Shown piece after piece: positions 1 to 8,913 of a stretch of 32,206 bases of DNA; position 1 is the stretch's first letter, and each line of letters starts with the position of its first letter. Origin of the DNA: Clostridia bacterium (GTDB lineage: Bacteria > Bacillota > Clostridia > Oscillospirales > CAG-272); assembly GCA_017507145.1 (NCBI GenBank), contig JAFWBJ010000086.1:1-32206 (forward strand). Direction: 5' to 3'. The translations under genes were made by a program, and so were the position numbers. A model generated the notes under the pieces. The model had not been told where the DNA came from and ran no database searches. It worked only from the letters and a program-made list of their open reading frames with translations.

Positions 1-276
1 CGAGCTGTCCCAGGTGAATTCGCCCGGCTCGGCGCAGATCTCCACGACCTTACCCTGCTCGACGATGATCATGCACTGGCCGTCGGCCACCGCGATACCT
101 GAGCCGTTGGAGATAATGTTATCCTCTGCCTTGGTGTTCGATGAACGTCCGCTGATCCGCTTCTGTCCCTTGACCATCAGAATATCGTTTGCGATGGCAT
201 CGCAGTAGAAGAATTCCTTCCACTGATCGGCCAATACGCCACCGGCCGCTCCGGTGATTGCTTTGATCAGTCCCAT
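1..276 (-). CDS. YdjI-like (SPFH-related) protein, N-terminal part only
   Basis: The first 92 codons of a protein that runs off the left edge of the window. It begins MGLIKAITGAAGGVLADQWK and continues with a motif around EFFYCDAIANDILMVKG. This resembles the start of the B. subtilis YdjI family, often annotated as SPFH-domain or 'virion core' proteins, which are thought to act at the membrane in stress responses. The start is well supported: ATG at 276-274 is preceded by a strong AGGAGG a few bases upstream. A promoter lies at 339-367. The family assignment rests on the N-terminus alone, and the SPFH and C-terminal parts cannot be seen. Confidence 0.7.
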   Translation of the reverse strand, partial: MGLIKAITGAAGGVLADQWKEFFYCDAIANDILMVKGQKRISGRSSNTKAEDNIISNGSGIAVADGQCMIIVEQGKVVEICAEPGEFTWDSS

Positions 277-338
277 TGTTTGCCTCCTGTAATATCTTGT
301 TGATGCGCAGCGGTTAAGCTGCGGCTTTGATTACCAAT

Positions 339-367
339 ATTATAGCAAATTCACTTGCAGTTTGCAA
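339..367 (-). promoter_or_regulatory. sigma-A promoter for the YdjI-like gene
   Basis: Read on the minus strand: TTGCAA at 367-362, a 17-bp spacer, then a perfect TATAAT at 344-339. It lies about 60 bp upstream of the ATG at 276. Confidence 0.7.
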
Positions 368-410
368 GAGATTTTCCCGAATTGCGCGAAAAGTCATGCA
401 GTTGATGCAA

Positions 411-1565
411 TTAATGTGTGCCTGCCCACCAGGCGGTAATTGCGCTTTGCGCAGCAGGAATATGGCCCTGCGTCATCGTACTCGAACCGCCGCCTTTTCC
501 ACCGAGTGCGGCATGTAATTCCCGGCTCATCGCCCGGCAATCAATCGCAGAACTGCCGAGAATGTAGAAATACCCGCCGGCATCGTTGCCCGCGATCGCG
601 AGCACCGTCTTGACACGCTCAAGCGCGGCATTGGCCAGACGGCGCAGTTCGTTCGGTGTGAAGAGCGGCTCGCACAGAATGACGTTATCCTGCCCGGGCA
701 GCGCAGCGGTGTGCAGATCGATCAATCGGCCGCAGAGAGCGGAGCGTTCAGCTTTGCCAACCGAAATCTCCTCCTCCAGACGTGCAACGGCATCTACAAC
801 CTGTCCGGGCTTGACCGACAAAGCGTTTGCGATGGAAGAAACCGCGCAGTATTTTCGGTGGTAATCCTCCAGCGCATCCAACCCGCAGAGCATATGGATA
901 CGCAGTCCGCCTTTGTAGTGAATAAAATCGAGCATTTTGATCATGCCGATCTCGCCGGTGCGGGTAACGTGGGGGGCACAGCATGCACATCGGTCGATTT
1001 CTCCTGCTTCACCAATCGAAACGATGCGGACATTTTCGGTCAGATCCAGCTTGCTGCGATAATCCAACGCGGCAAGCGCATCGGGGGTGGGATAGCTGAC
1101 CGTGATGGGCAGATTGCGGGCGATAATCAAATTGGCCATTTTTTCAATGCGGAGAAGCTGTTCGCGGTCAAGCTGACCGTCCAGATCAAGGGTGACATCC
1201 TCGCTGCCCATATGAAAGCCGATGTTGGAAAGCCCGTGCTCGCGCCAGAACAGACCGGAGAGAATGTGCTCGCCCGAATGGCTCTGCATGCGGCGCAGAC
1301 GGGGCTCAGCCTCAATCTCCCCCCGCACCGTTTCGCCGACGGTCAGCGGACGGCCGAGCAGGTGGAGAATCGTACCGCCAACCTCGCGCATGCCGATGAC
1401 CGGATTCTCACCCAGCCAACCACTGTCGGCGGCCTGGCCTCCGCCGCCGGGGAAGAAGGCGGTGCGGTCCAGCTCAATTGCCCATGCATCGCCATCAGGT
1501 GTGCAGGAAAGAACGGTGGCGGTAAAAGTCAGACAGCTTCCGTTGTCATAAAGTCGTTCGGTCAT
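411..1565 (-). CDS. Alanyl-tRNA editing protein, AlaX-L type with DHHA1 domain
   Basis: This 384-residue protein has the free-standing editing-domain architecture related to the AlaRS C-terminal half. It is expected to hydrolyse mischarged Ser-tRNA(Ala) or Gly-tRNA(Ala) in the cytoplasm. An N-terminal beta-barrel region (about 1-90, with FFPGGGGQ near 37-44) is followed by the zinc site: HSGEH at 96-100 and CCAPH at 195-199. A C-terminal DHHA1 domain ends with GGKGGGSS near 355-362, the glycine-rich DHHA1 signature. Length and domain order fit AlaX-L. The ATG at 1565 has GGAGGA just upstream, inside the last codons of the zinc-ribbon gene, so the two are probably translated together. No terminator is evident after the stop. 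Confidence 0.9.
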   Translation of the reverse strand: MTERLYDNGSCLTFTATVLSCTPDGDAWAIELDRTAFFPGGGGQAADSGWLGENPVIGMREVGGTILHLLGRPLTVGETVRGEIEAEPRLRRMQSHSGEHILSGLFWREHGLSNIGFHMGSEDVTLDLDGQLDREQLLRIEKMANLIIARNLPITVSYPTPDALAALDYRSKLDLTENVRIVSIGEAGEIDRCACCAPHVTRTGEIGMIKMLDFIHYKGGLRIHMLCGLDALEDYHRKYCAVSSIANALSVKPGQVVDAVARLEEEISVGKAERSALCGRLIDLHTAALPGQDNVILCEPLFTPNELRRLANAALERVKTVLAIAGNDAGGYFYILGSSAIDCRAMSRELHAALGGKGGGSSTMTQGHIPAAQSAITAWWAGTH

Positions 1566-1568
1566 GAT

Positions 1569-1988
1569 TTATTTTCCTCCAAAGATGACATGCATAGAAA
1601 AACGCTCCCGGCAGCGCGGACAGCATACTGTGTGCTCCCCGCGCCGCCGGGGAAGACGAAGAACAGCCTTGCAGTGCGGACACTTGCGGTATACATGTGT
1701 GCGGCATTCTCTGATGCGGTTCAAAGAAAGCTTGAACCAATCGCGCACCGGATGCCAGAACTTGAGAAAGACCATATTTTCGCGCTGCCTTGCCGGAATA
1801 TTGCGGGAGAAAATCCGGTAGCAAAGCCAGAGGCTGTCGGCGAGCGAGAGAATCACGAACAGGGGCCAGTGCAGGAGATTTTGCATCAACGTCAGCGCGC
1901 AATACAGGATGACCAGCGCAAAGCCCAACTGGTCAACGCCATATCTGCCTGACATAAAACGAATCAGTTTTTCTTTGAAATTTGCCAT
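1569..1988 (-). CDS. Small membrane protein with C-terminal zinc ribbon (unknown function)
   Basis: A 139-residue protein I cannot assign to a named family. It has two likely membrane segments (about residues 20-38 and 42-60), a basic linker, and a C-terminal zinc ribbon with CPHC at 103-106 and CPRC at 123-126. The ATG at 1988 is preferred because GGAG sits about 12 bases upstream; a TTG at 2015 is in frame but lacks a convincing ribosome binding site. It is the first gene of the operon and ends 3 bp before the alaX-type gene, whose ribosome binding site lies inside its last codons. Similar small ribbon proteins with membrane anchors are common hypothetical proteins in Clostridia. Confidence 0.75.
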   Translation of the reverse strand: MANFKEKLIRFMSGRYGVDQLGFALVILYCALTLMQNLLHWPLFVILSLADSLWLCYRIFSRNIPARQRENMVFLKFWHPVRDWFKLSLNRIRECRTHVYRKCPHCKAVLRLPRRRGEHTVCCPRCRERFSMHVIFGGK

Positions 1989-2044
1989 GGTTGTGTCGAC
2001 TCCGTGTGCAATCAACGGGGGAATCCCCGGAAATATATACGATT

Positions 2045-2073
2045 ATTATAGCATATAAACGGCCTGCGCTCAA
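2045..2073 (-). promoter_or_regulatory. Promoter for the zinc-ribbon/alaX operon
   Basis: Minus strand: TTGAGC at 2073-2068, a 17-bp spacer, TATAAT at 2050-2045. It lies about 57 bp upstream of the ATG at 1988. Confidence 0.7.
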
Positions 2074-2184
2074 GAGACATGCGGATATTTTAACCGTTTG
2101 CGTGAAATAAGTTTACATTTTTCTTCGCGCTGTGTCCAAGCGCTCCGAAATCGGAATCGGCACGCGGAAAAGATGCAAATCCGC

Positions 2185-2213
2185 TTGACAGCGGTCGGTA
2201 ACTGTGTTAAAAT
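2185..2213 (+). promoter_or_regulatory. Promoter for the AraC-type regulator
   Basis: A consensus TTGACA at 2185-2190, a 17-bp spacer and TAAAAT at 2208-2213, about 60 bp upstream of the start codon at 2272. Confidence 0.75.
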
Positions 2214-2271
2214 CTGAACGTATCAACAGAAGAAACCGATGCGCAATGCTGCATGGAAAGGATGCGATGCC

Positions 2272-3051
2272 ATGAATCAGATGCACGTTTTGTCTTTTCA
2301 ATACTGTTTCCACCATCTTCGCCGTCCGGACAGCGAAGTGCCGCTCCATGCGCATCGCGGTTACGAGCTGGTCTATTACTCCAGCGGCGAGGGCGTCCTC
2401 AGTCTGGGCGGGAAAGAGCACCCCTTTTCGGGCGGAATGATCAGCCTTGCCTATCCCGAAACTCTCCATACCGAGCGCTGGAGCGAAGATACGCATGTTT
2501 GGTGTGTGATTTTTCAAATCGACGATGCAGCACTGCTTCCCGAGGGGGTCTATCCCGATCCCGACGGCGAGATTTTTCGCCTGCTTTCCGCACTGTTTGC
2601 CGAGCAGCAGGAAAACCGCTTCTATCGCGATGAGATTTCCTGCAATTACCTGGAGATCATTCTCCGCCTGATGGCACGTTCGGTGCCCAATCAGGACAAT
2701 CGCCGCCAGCCCTCGGCTGACAGACTTGAGAGCGTCTTTTATTACATTCAAGATTATTTCCATACTGACATTGACTTCTCCGAGCTTGCGCAATCCATCG
2801 GATACAGCTACGACCGCTTCCGCCACCTCTTCAAGGCGCGCTATCATGTCTCCCCGAAAAAAATGGTGCTGGCCAAACGAATGGAACTGGCAGAGTCACT
2901 GCTGCGCAATACGAATGATAAGATTGAGTCGATCGCCCGCACCGTCGGGTTTGCCTCTGTGCCGCAGTTCAACGTGATTTTTAAACAGCATCGCGGCATG
3001 ACGCCGAAGGCCTATCGCGCCGCGCAGCGCGGGGCGGGGACGTCGCAATAA
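2272..3051 (+). CDS. AraC/XylS family transcriptional regulator
   Basis: A 259-residue regulator. The N-terminal half is a cupin-like sensor domain (LHAHRGYELVYY near residues 24-35, the usual histidine-containing strand). The C-terminal 100 residues carry two helix-turn-helix units: DIDFSELAQSIGYSYDRFRH, then IESIARTVGFASVPQFNVIF ending with the family's 'F....G.TP..YR' tail. The ATG at 2272 is preferred over upstream in-frame starts because AAAGGA lies about 9 bases before it. The gene is monocistronic and convergent with an SGNH hydrolase. AraC proteins with a sensor cupin usually respond to sugars or other small molecules and act on neighbouring genes, but the ligand and target here are unknown. 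Confidence 0.9.
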   Translation: MNQMHVLSFQYCFHHLRRPDSEVPLHAHRGYELVYYSSGEGVLSLGGKEHPFSGGMISLAYPETLHTERWSEDTHVWCVIFQIDDAALLPEGVYPDPDGEIFRLLSALFAEQQENRFYRDEISCNYLEIILRLMARSVPNQDNRRQPSADRLESVFYYIQDYFHTDIDFSELAQSIGYSYDRFRHLFKARYHVSPKKMVLAKRMELAESLLRNTNDKIESIARTVGFASVPQFNVIFKQHRGMTPKAYRAAQRGAGTSQ

Positions 3052-3088
3052 AGAAATCGGACGGACACATGTGTCCGTCCGATTTCTT
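3051..3088. terminator. Bidirectional terminator: perfect 38-bp palindrome
   Basis: A perfect inverted repeat (19 bp each side, centre between 3069 and 3070) between two convergent genes, starting on the last base of the AraC stop codon. The arm ends TTTCTTTG on the plus strand give it a modest T-tract. Confidence 0.75.
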
Positions 3089-3092
3089 TGGA

Positions 3093-4241
3093 TTACTCAG
3101 TGATAAATTCAAGCGGAACCGACTCAGCCATGTGCTGTGCGCCGGCAAAGCTGGGATGCAGATGGTCACCCGAATCATATTCGGCAAACATCTGCTTGTG
3201 ATCGCCTGGATCCCACACGGCGGCTTCGAAGTCAACGACGCCGTCAAGGAGATCGGTCGAGCGGATCCAATCGTTGGCGGCACAGCGGATCTGCTCACGG
3301 ATGCCGTCATCTGCCATGCAGCGCGGGCAGGGAAGCAGTGTGGCCATGTAGACCTTCTTCCCCTGCTCACGGGCAATGCGGATGTAAGTCTTGTAGCCCT
3401 CGATCAACTCTTCGGGGGTGGGCAGTTCGCTCATGGGGCAGAGCGGGTTGTTGATGCCGGGATGGATGATGTCGTTGATGCCGTGCAGGATGATGACACG
3501 GTCAGCGCCGGTACGGTCAATGTCGTGGGCAAAACGCTCAACGCCGCGGACACCCCAGTGCTTCTTGATGCGATGTGTATAATCGCGCAAGACGCGGTTG
3601 CCGCCGATACCCTCGCGGCAGACGGTGCGGTTGCGGATGCCAAGGTCGAAGAGACGGTGCGCCAGGCAGTCGGGCCAGGGCTGTGACGTGATCGAGTCGC
3701 CGTAAGCGACGATGGCCGAGACAGACTCATCGGTGAGGAAATCAACGGCGCAGAAATAGAGATAAGCGGTGAGATCACCGTAGGTTTCCCAGGGGAAGGT
3801 CTGGGCGGCGGCATAGTTGCCGTGGCTCATGTATTTCTTGAGATACTTGCTGTTGTTGCTGTGGCCGCAGTAATATTCGGTCAGACCGGCGAAATAGGTG
3901 CTGATCGAAATGGTCTGTCCGGCGCTGAACTTGATCTCGGCAGGGTCGCTGATAATCTCTTCGCCGGGCTGGAGGGTGACCGATGCAGAGCCGCCGAAGG
4001 TGATGGGGCAGAGCGTATCGGTGTCAATGCACATCGGCCCGTCCTGAAGTGCGGCGGTTGCTTCATTGACCGTCATTGGCTCGTGACCGTGAAGATTGCT
4101 CAGATGAATCCGGAGAGCGGATCCGTCAACGGTGGGGAAAATTTCATAACGGAAGGTCATGTCCTTAAAATATTCACAGACATGCTGCGGAAGAATCGTG
4201 CTCGGCGTGCTCCAACCGCAGACCCATTTGGTATGTGCCAT
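3093..4241 (-). CDS. SGNH/GDSL hydrolase, cytoplasmic, with N-terminal beta domain
   Basis: A 382-residue protein with no signal peptide. About 165 N-terminal residues form a predicted beta-rich region. The SGNH hydrolase domain follows: block I AYGDSIT with the nucleophile Ser183, block II GIGGNRVL, block III HGINDI, and block V DHLHPS with Asp359 and His362. All four catalytic blocks are intact, so an active esterase or acetylesterase is likely. The N-terminal extension resembles those of carbohydrate-acetylesterase-like SGNH proteins, but the substrate cannot be read from the sequence. The ATG at 4241 has GAGGT upstream. It is transcribed alone and converges on the AraC regulator. Confidence 0.88.
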   Translation of the reverse strand: MAHTKWVCGWSTPSTILPQHVCEYFKDMTFRYEIFPTVDGSALRIHLSNLHGHEPMTVNEATAALQDGPMCIDTDTLCPITFGGSASVTLQPGEEIISDPAEIKFSAGQTISISTYFAGLTEYYCGHSNNSKYLKKYMSHGNYAAAQTFPWETYGDLTAYLYFCAVDFLTDESVSAIVAYGDSITSQPWPDCLAHRLFDLGIRNRTVCREGIGGNRVLRDYTHRIKKHWGVRGVERFAHDIDRTGADRVIILHGINDIIHPGINNPLCPMSELPTPEELIEGYKTYIRIAREQGKKVYMATLLPCPRCMADDGIREQIRCAANDWIRSTDLLDGVVDFEAAVWDPGDHKQMFAEYDSGDHLHPSFAGAQHMAESVPLEFITE

Positions 4242-4294
4242 GATGAAATACCTCTTTTCTTGAATTGAACATGTGTGACAATCGCACTGCCGCC

Positions 4295-4323
4295 ATTATA
4301 GCATGTTTGCTCCGCCAAATCAA
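4295..4323 (-). promoter_or_regulatory. Promoter for the SGNH hydrolase gene
   Basis: Minus strand: TTGATT at 4323-4318, a 17-bp spacer, TATAAT at 4300-4295. The leader to the ATG is about 50 nt. Confidence 0.75.
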
Positions 4324-4403
4324 GGGGATTGGCGGATTATTTTACAAAACCGGAGAAAAACACCGTGCACAGCCGAAACAAGGGGGATATTTTCCGGGAA
4401 GAC

Positions 4404-4432
4404 TTGAAATCTGCCGGCAAATCGTGTATAAT
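4404..4432 (+). promoter_or_regulatory. Promoter for the M16-M16-lgt-folD operon
   Basis: TTGAAA at 4404-4409, a 17-bp spacer and a perfect TATAAT at 4427-4432, 39 bp before the ATG at 4472. Confidence 0.75.
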
Positions 4433-4471
4433 AAACCTGTTATTGATTTTTGGGATGCGTATGGAGGAAAC

Positions 4472-5776
4472 ATGAAACGATATGAGCTGGCAAACGGTGC
4501 TGCGGTAAACGTCATCGAGACGGATCGCTTCAAATCGTCCCTGCTTTCGATCAATCTGGCAGTGCCGATCAAGGCTGAAACGGCGGCGCTGAATACCCTT
4601 TTGTTTTGCGTGCTCAAGCAGGGAAGTGCAAATTATCCCTCTCAGGCTGCAATCAATACCCGCCTGGATGACCTCTACGCAGCCGAGCTTTCTACCCGAA
4701 ACTATAAGCGCGGGGATATGCAAATCCTCGGTTTTGCGGTGGATTTCCTGGATAATTGTTATATTCCGGACGGGACCGACGTGCTTGGCGGCTCGGCGGA
4801 CATGCTGGGGGAGCTGCTTCTCCATCCGCTGTTGGATGAGAGCGGCTGCTTCCGCGCTGATCTGGTCGCCCGCGAGAAAACCATGCTCTGTGACGCGATC
4901 CGCGCGCAGATCAACAATAAGCGTGCCTATGCACAGCGACGCTGTATCGAAGAGATGTGCCGCGGTGAGCGTTTTGCCCTGCCGTTGACCGGCACGGTCG
5001 AAGAGGTAGATGCGATCACGCCGAAGATGCTCACAGACCGATATTATGCTTTGCTTCGTACGGCGCGTGTGGAGTTCTTCTTTATCGGGAGCACACCAAC
5101 CGATGTACTCCTGCCACGTCTTGAGCATGCCTTTGCTGCCTACCCGGCGCACAGCGTGGCTGAGGTTCAAACCCAGGTCGTTCGCCGCGCGGAGTTGGTG
5201 CGCGAGATCACGGAAGAGCAGGATGTCGCACAGGGCAAGCTGGTTATGGGCTTCCGCTCGGGGTATGCCGTGGCTGATCCGGATTATCTGCATTTTATGG
5301 TTTTCTGCGAGCTGTTCGGCGGCTCCGCCGCTTCAAAGCTATTTCTCAATGTGCGTGAAAAGCTCAGCCTTTGCTATTATTGCTCGGCGGATATGGATTC
5401 GTATAAAGGCCTGATGTTTGTCTCCTCCGGCGTTGCGGCCGAAAACCGCGATCGGGCATACGAGGAGATCATGCGCCAGCTTGAAGCCGTTCGGGGGGGC
5501 GATTTTACCGAGCAGGATCTGTCCAATGCGGTCCGCGGCCTGCAAAGTGCGTACCGCCAGCTGGGCGACAGCCCCGGCGCACTGGAGAGCTATTCGCTTG
5601 GCCGTATGCTCTTCGGCGTTAATTTGACTGCAGAGGATATGGTCCGCGGCTTCGGCAAGGTCACTGCCGATGACGTCATCGCGGCAGCCCGCCGTGTTTC
5701 GCTGGATACCGTCTATTTTATGCGCGGCCCCGCATGCGGAGCCTGCCCCGACGATGAGGAGGATGACGATGAGTGA
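4472..5776 (+). CDS. ymfF: M16 family protein, non-catalytic partner (YmfF/YfmF type)
   Basis: A 434-residue insulinase-fold protein. The N-terminal half lacks the HxxEH zinc motif; the corresponding region (LNTLLFCVLKQGSANYPSQA) keeps the fold but not the ligands. This is the usual non-catalytic half of an M16 pair. The next gene encodes the catalytic-type partner. In databases the pair is annotated as EF-P 5-aminopentanol modification-associated proteins YfmF and YfmH, by reference to the B. subtilis ymfF-ymfH genes; their biochemical role is not settled. The ATG at 4472 has GGAGG 5-6 bases upstream. The reading frame is open back to 4265 without a ribosome binding site. The gene overlaps the next one by 8 bp. 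Confidence 0.85.
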   Translation: MKRYELANGAAVNVIETDRFKSSLLSINLAVPIKAETAALNTLLFCVLKQGSANYPSQAAINTRLDDLYAAELSTRNYKRGDMQILGFAVDFLDNCYIPDGTDVLGGSADMLGELLLHPLLDESGCFRADLVAREKTMLCDAIRAQINNKRAYAQRRCIEEMCRGERFALPLTGTVEEVDAITPKMLTDRYYALLRTARVEFFFIGSTPTDVLLPRLEHAFAAYPAHSVAEVQTQVVRRAELVREITEEQDVAQGKLVMGFRSGYAVADPDYLHFMVFCELFGGSAASKLFLNVREKLSLCYYCSADMDSYKGLMFVSSGVAAENRDRAYEEIMRQLEAVRGGDFTEQDLSNAVRGLQSAYRQLGDSPGALESYSLGRMLFGVNLTAEDMVRGFGKVTADDVIAAARRVSLDTVYFMRGPACGACPDDEEDDDE

Positions 5777-7061
5777 GTGCACCGTTTTCCGCAGTGCATC
5801 TCTGCGTGAGACATATACCAAAATCAAACATAAAAGCGGGCTGGACATCTATGTCTTCCCCAAAAAGCTGACCACAACCTATGCTATCTTCGCAACGCGC
5901 TACGGTTCAGTGGATACCCGCTTCAAGCTGGCGGGAGATGCTGACTTTTCCGAGGTTCCCGACGGTGTGGCGCATTTCCTTGAGCATAAGATGTTTGACA
6001 ACGAAGACGGCGTCGATTCTTTTGCGCGCTTCAGCGCTTACGGCGCCGATGCCAATGCCTATACCTCGCATCACCGTACCGCATATCTCTTTAGCTGTAC
6101 CGAGAATTTTTCCGAATCGCTGGCCGAGCTGCTGACCTATGTCACGCACCCCTATTTCACACCGGAGTCGGTTGCAAAAGAGCAGGGGATTATCGGCCAG
6201 GAAATTCGCATGGGGGATGACAATCCGGCCCACCGGCGCTATTATAATCTGCTTCGCGCGCTTTTCCATGGGAAGCAGATTTATACCAATATCTGCGGTA
6301 CAGTCGAGTCGATTGCCCAGATCACCGATCAGATTCTGTATGACTGCTGCCGGGTCTTCTACCATCCCTGCAACATGGCGCTGGTCGTCTGCGGCGATGT
6401 TACGGTGGAGGAAGTGCTCACCATTGCCGATCAGCATCTGCCGATGCGCGAGCCGGTCGAGATCATCCGGGAATATCCGCCTGAGCCGGAGTCGGTCTAT
6501 ATGCCGAAGATTACGGCCGAGATGTCGGTCGCACAGCCGATGTTTTCCATTGGCATCAAAGATCCCTGTGCGAATCACGAACCGGCGGACCGTCTGCGGC
6601 GAGAGGCGGCATTCTCCATCCTTTGTGAGATGCTCTTCAACAAGTCCGGCGATCTTTACAACACGCTCTATCGGGAAGGCCTTTTGCTTGGTGGGCTCGG
6701 CTACGGGTATGAGAGCAATCCCGGCTATGCTTACGTTAGCCTGAACGGCAATTCGCACGATCCGGATGCCGTTCTGGCACGCATTAAGGCTGCGATTGCC
6801 GACGCACAGCAGAATGGACTTTCTGCGACGGCATTTGCGCGCTGCAAGCGGGTGATGTACGCTGAGTTTGTCAGAGATTTTGACTCGACTGCGGATATCG
6901 CTGATATGATGCTGGATTTTGTCTTTGCCGATGTCGAGCCCCTCTCCTACGCTGAGGTGCTGGACAGCATTACGTTTGCTGAGGTGGAAGCCTTGCTGAA
7001 AGAGGCGTTCTGTCCCGAGCGATTTGCCATGTCGGTCATTAACCCAATCAAGGAAGGATAA
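5769..7061 (+). CDS. ymfH: M16 zinc peptidase-like protein (YmfH/YfmH type)
   Basis: A 430-residue M16 family protein with the inverted zincin motif HFLEH at 69-73 and a likely third ligand, the Glu in IIGQEI at about 145. The second half (about 230-430) is the second M16 domain without a zinc site. It forms a catalytic/non-catalytic pair with the gene before it. The ATG at 5769 is chosen because GAGGAGG at 5756-5762 gives 6 bases of spacing; the ATG at 5763 would abut the ribosome binding site. The 8-bp overlap with the previous gene implies coupled translation. In B. subtilis the homologous pair adjoins ymfI; here the YmfI-like gene is 12 kb away (19177-19911). Confidence 0.87.
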   Translation: MSECTVFRSASLRETYTKIKHKSGLDIYVFPKKLTTTYAIFATRYGSVDTRFKLAGDADFSEVPDGVAHFLEHKMFDNEDGVDSFARFSAYGADANAYTSHHRTAYLFSCTENFSESLAELLTYVTHPYFTPESVAKEQGIIGQEIRMGDDNPAHRRYYNLLRALFHGKQIYTNICGTVESIAQITDQILYDCCRVFYHPCNMALVVCGDVTVEEVLTIADQHLPMREPVEIIREYPPEPESVYMPKITAEMSVAQPMFSIGIKDPCANHEPADRLRREAAFSILCEMLFNKSGDLYNTLYREGLLLGGLGYGYESNPGYAYVSLNGNSHDPDAVLARIKAAIADAQQNGLSATAFARCKRVMYAEFVRDFDSTADIADMMLDFVFADVEPLSYAEVLDSITFAEVEALLKEAFCPERFAMSVINPIKEG

Positions 7062-7066
7062 GTGCG

Positions 7067-8029
7067 ATGAACAGTGATACTTTAGTCAAAATTGCTTTCC
7101 CGGGGCTTGGGATCGAGACCTTTACCGTCGATAAGGTTGCCTTCTCGCTCTTTGGCCTTGAGGTCCGCTGGTACGGCATCCTGATTACCTGCGGCATCAT
7201 CCTCGCGTACCTCTATGCCTGCTGGCGCGGCAAACAGGAGGGGATCGGAGATGAGGATATTCTCGATCTGGCCATGTTTGCGGTCATTTTCGGCATCATC
7301 GGCGCGCGGGCCTACTATGTGCTGATGAAGCCCGAGGAATTCGATTCATTCCTTGAGGTGATTAACATTCCGGGCGGCGGCCTGGCCATTTACGGCGGCA
7401 TTATTGCCGGCTGCCTGACGCTGATCATTGGTTCAAAGATCAAAAAGATTAACCTGCTCCGTCTGCTTGACTGTGCCGGCCCCGGTGTGATGGTGGCACA
7501 GGCGCTCGGCCGCTGGGGGAACTTCTTCAACGGCGAAGCTTACGGCGCTGAGACCGAGATCTTCTGCCGTATGGGGCTCCAGCACTACAACTGGATGAGT
7601 ATGCACTACTACCACCCCACCTTCCTCTATGAGTCGCTCTGGAATCTGCTCGGGTTTGCCCTGATCAATCTGGTCTACCGCAAGAAAAAATTCGACGGGC
7701 AGATTGTGCTGATGTATTTTGGCTGGTATGGCTTTGGCCGTATGTTTATCGAGGGTCTGCGTACCGACAGCCTTTATCTGGGGCAGTTCCGTGTATCGCA
7801 GCTAGTTGCGGGCATTTCGTTTGTTGCCTGCACGGCACTTTTGATTGCGGGATTTTGCCATGCGCACCGCCGCAAATTGGCCGGCGGAGATTACACGGCT
7901 GTCTATGCTAAGGTCACCGAGACGGCAGCGGATGTACAGAAGCAAGAGGAAGAACGCCCAGCGAAAGAAAGCAGCGAAAATCAAGCAACAGAGACAAAGG
8001 AGAATCAAACAAATGGCAAAGCTGATTAA
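7067..8029 (+). CDS. lgt: Prolipoprotein diacylglyceryl transferase
   Basis: A 320-residue integral membrane enzyme that transfers diacylglycerol from phosphatidylglycerol to the lipobox cysteine of prolipoproteins, the first step of lipoprotein maturation. The Lgt signature [13 protein letters not shown] spans 148-160; other family motifs are [15 protein letters not shown] (109-116) and [11 protein letters not shown]. In the IYGG motif a Tyr replaces the histidine (His103) known from E. coli. I believe this variant is common in Clostridia. The C-terminal 50 residues are a charged, low-complexity tail ([15 protein letters not shown]). The ATG at 7067 follows AAGGAAGG closely after the ymfH stop. 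Lipoproteins at 30623 and 31962 in this window are expected substrates. Confidence 0.95.
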   Translation: MNSDTLVKIAFPGLGIETFTVDKVAFSLFGLEVRWYGILITCGIILAYLYACWRGKQEGIGDEDILDLAMFAVIFGIIGARAYYVLMKPEEFDSFLEVINIPGGGLAIYGGIIAGCLTLIIGSKIKKINLLRLLDCAGPGVMVAQALGRWGNFFNGEAYGAETEIFCRMGLQHYNWMSMHYYHPTFLYESLWNLLGFALINLVYRKKKFDGQIVLMYFGWYGFGRMFIEGLRTDSLYLGQFRVSQLVAGISFVACTALLIAGFCHAHRRKLAGGDYTAVYAKVTETAADVQKQEEERPAKESSENQATETKENQTNGKAD

Positions 8030-8870
8030 CGGCAAAGAAATTTCGGCGCAGATCCGCGCTGAACTGGCAGAAGAAACCAAAGCATTTATCGCCGAGACCG
8101 GCATTACTCCCGGCCTGGCGGTCATTATCGTCGGAGATAACCCCGCATCTCAGGTTTATGTGCGCAACAAGCGCCGCGCCTGCGAGGAGATCGGCTATTA
8201 TTCGGAAGCCTATGAACTGCCTACCGAGACTACGCAGGAGGAGCTGATGGCCCTCGTCCGCCGCCTTAACGGGGAAGAGAAGATCCATGGTATCCTGGTC
8301 CAGCTTCCGCTGCCCAAGCATCTGGACGAGCATGAAGTCCTGCTGGCGATTGATCCTAAGAAGGACGTCGATGCCTTCCATCCCACCAATGTCGGCCATA
8401 TTATGATCGGTGACTATGCCTACCTCCCCTGCACCCCCGCAGGTGTTATGGCACTGCTCGAGAAGAGCGGCATCTCGCCGGCCGGCAAGGAGGTTGTGGT
8501 TGTCGGCCGTTCTAATATTGTCGGCAAGCCGCAGGCGATGCTGATGCTCCACCAGAATGCGACTGTCACCGTCTGCCACTCGCGCACCGTCGATTTGCCC
8601 GCTGTCTGCCGCCGTGCGGATATTCTCGTCGCCGCCATCGGCAAGGCCGATTTCTTTACTGCGGAGTATATCAAGGAAGGCGCTGTTGTCATTGACGTCG
8701 GCATGAACCGCCGCGCGGACGGTAAGCTGACAGGTGACGTCGATTTTGCCTCGGTTGAGCCGAAGGCCTCTTATATCACGCCCGTCCCCGGCGGTGTCGG
8801 CCCCATGACCATCACCATGCTCATGAAAAACACGCTTACCGCAGCCCGCCTCGCTGCGGCAAAAAAATAA
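8013..8870 (+). CDS. folD: Bifunctional methylenetetrahydrofolate dehydrogenase/cyclohydrolase FolD
   Basis: A 285-residue cytosolic enzyme interconverting 5,10-methylene-THF, methenyl-THF and 10-formyl-THF in one-carbon metabolism. Visible family motifs: YVRNK at 49-53 with the catalytic Tyr49 and Lys53, [20 protein letters not shown] with the following DVDAFHPTN, the Rossmann signature [12 protein letters not shown], and [10 protein letters not shown] near the C-terminus. The ATG at 8013 overlaps the lgt end by 17 bp; AAAGGAG at 7996-8002 supports it. This is the last gene of the operon. Confidence 0.96.
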   Translation: MAKLINGKEISAQIRAELAEETKAFIAETGITPGLAVIIVGDNPASQVYVRNKRRACEEIGYYSEAYELPTETTQEELMALVRRLNGEEKIHGILVQLPLPKHLDEHEVLLAIDPKKDVDAFHPTNVGHIMIGDYAYLPCTPAGVMALLEKSGISPAGKEVVVVGRSNIVGKPQAMLMLHQNATVTVCHSRTVDLPAVCRRADILVAAIGKADFFTAEYIKEGAVVIDVGMNRRADGKLTGDVDFASVEPKASYITPVPGGVGPMTITMLMKNTLTAARLAAAKK

Positions 8871-8875
8871 GCGGA

Positions 8876-8901
8876 ATTTCAAGAAAAAACTTGAAATATT
8901 T
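8876..8901 (+). terminator. Weak AT-rich hairpin after folD
   Basis: An 8-bp stem (ATTTCAAG/CTTGAAAT, loop of six A) followed by ATTTT, between the folD stop and the rplU promoter. It is low in GC, so termination strength is doubtful. Confidence 0.45.
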
Positions 8902-8913
8902 TCCCAAAAACGC

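Noticed and set aside
711..1952. A 413-codon plus-strand open frame
   Set aside because: It is antisense to the AlaX-type and zinc-ribbon genes, both supported by motifs and ribosome binding sites.
4265..4471. N-terminal extension of the ymfF-type gene
   Set aside because: The frame is open but the promoter lies inside it and the ATG at 4472 has a strong GGAGG.
4337..5293. A 318-codon minus-strand open frame
   Set aside because: It is antisense to the ymfF-type gene and has no recognisable motif.
7914..8882. A 322-codon minus-strand open frame
   Set aside because: It is antisense to folD, which is unmistakable, and starts at TTG without a binding site.
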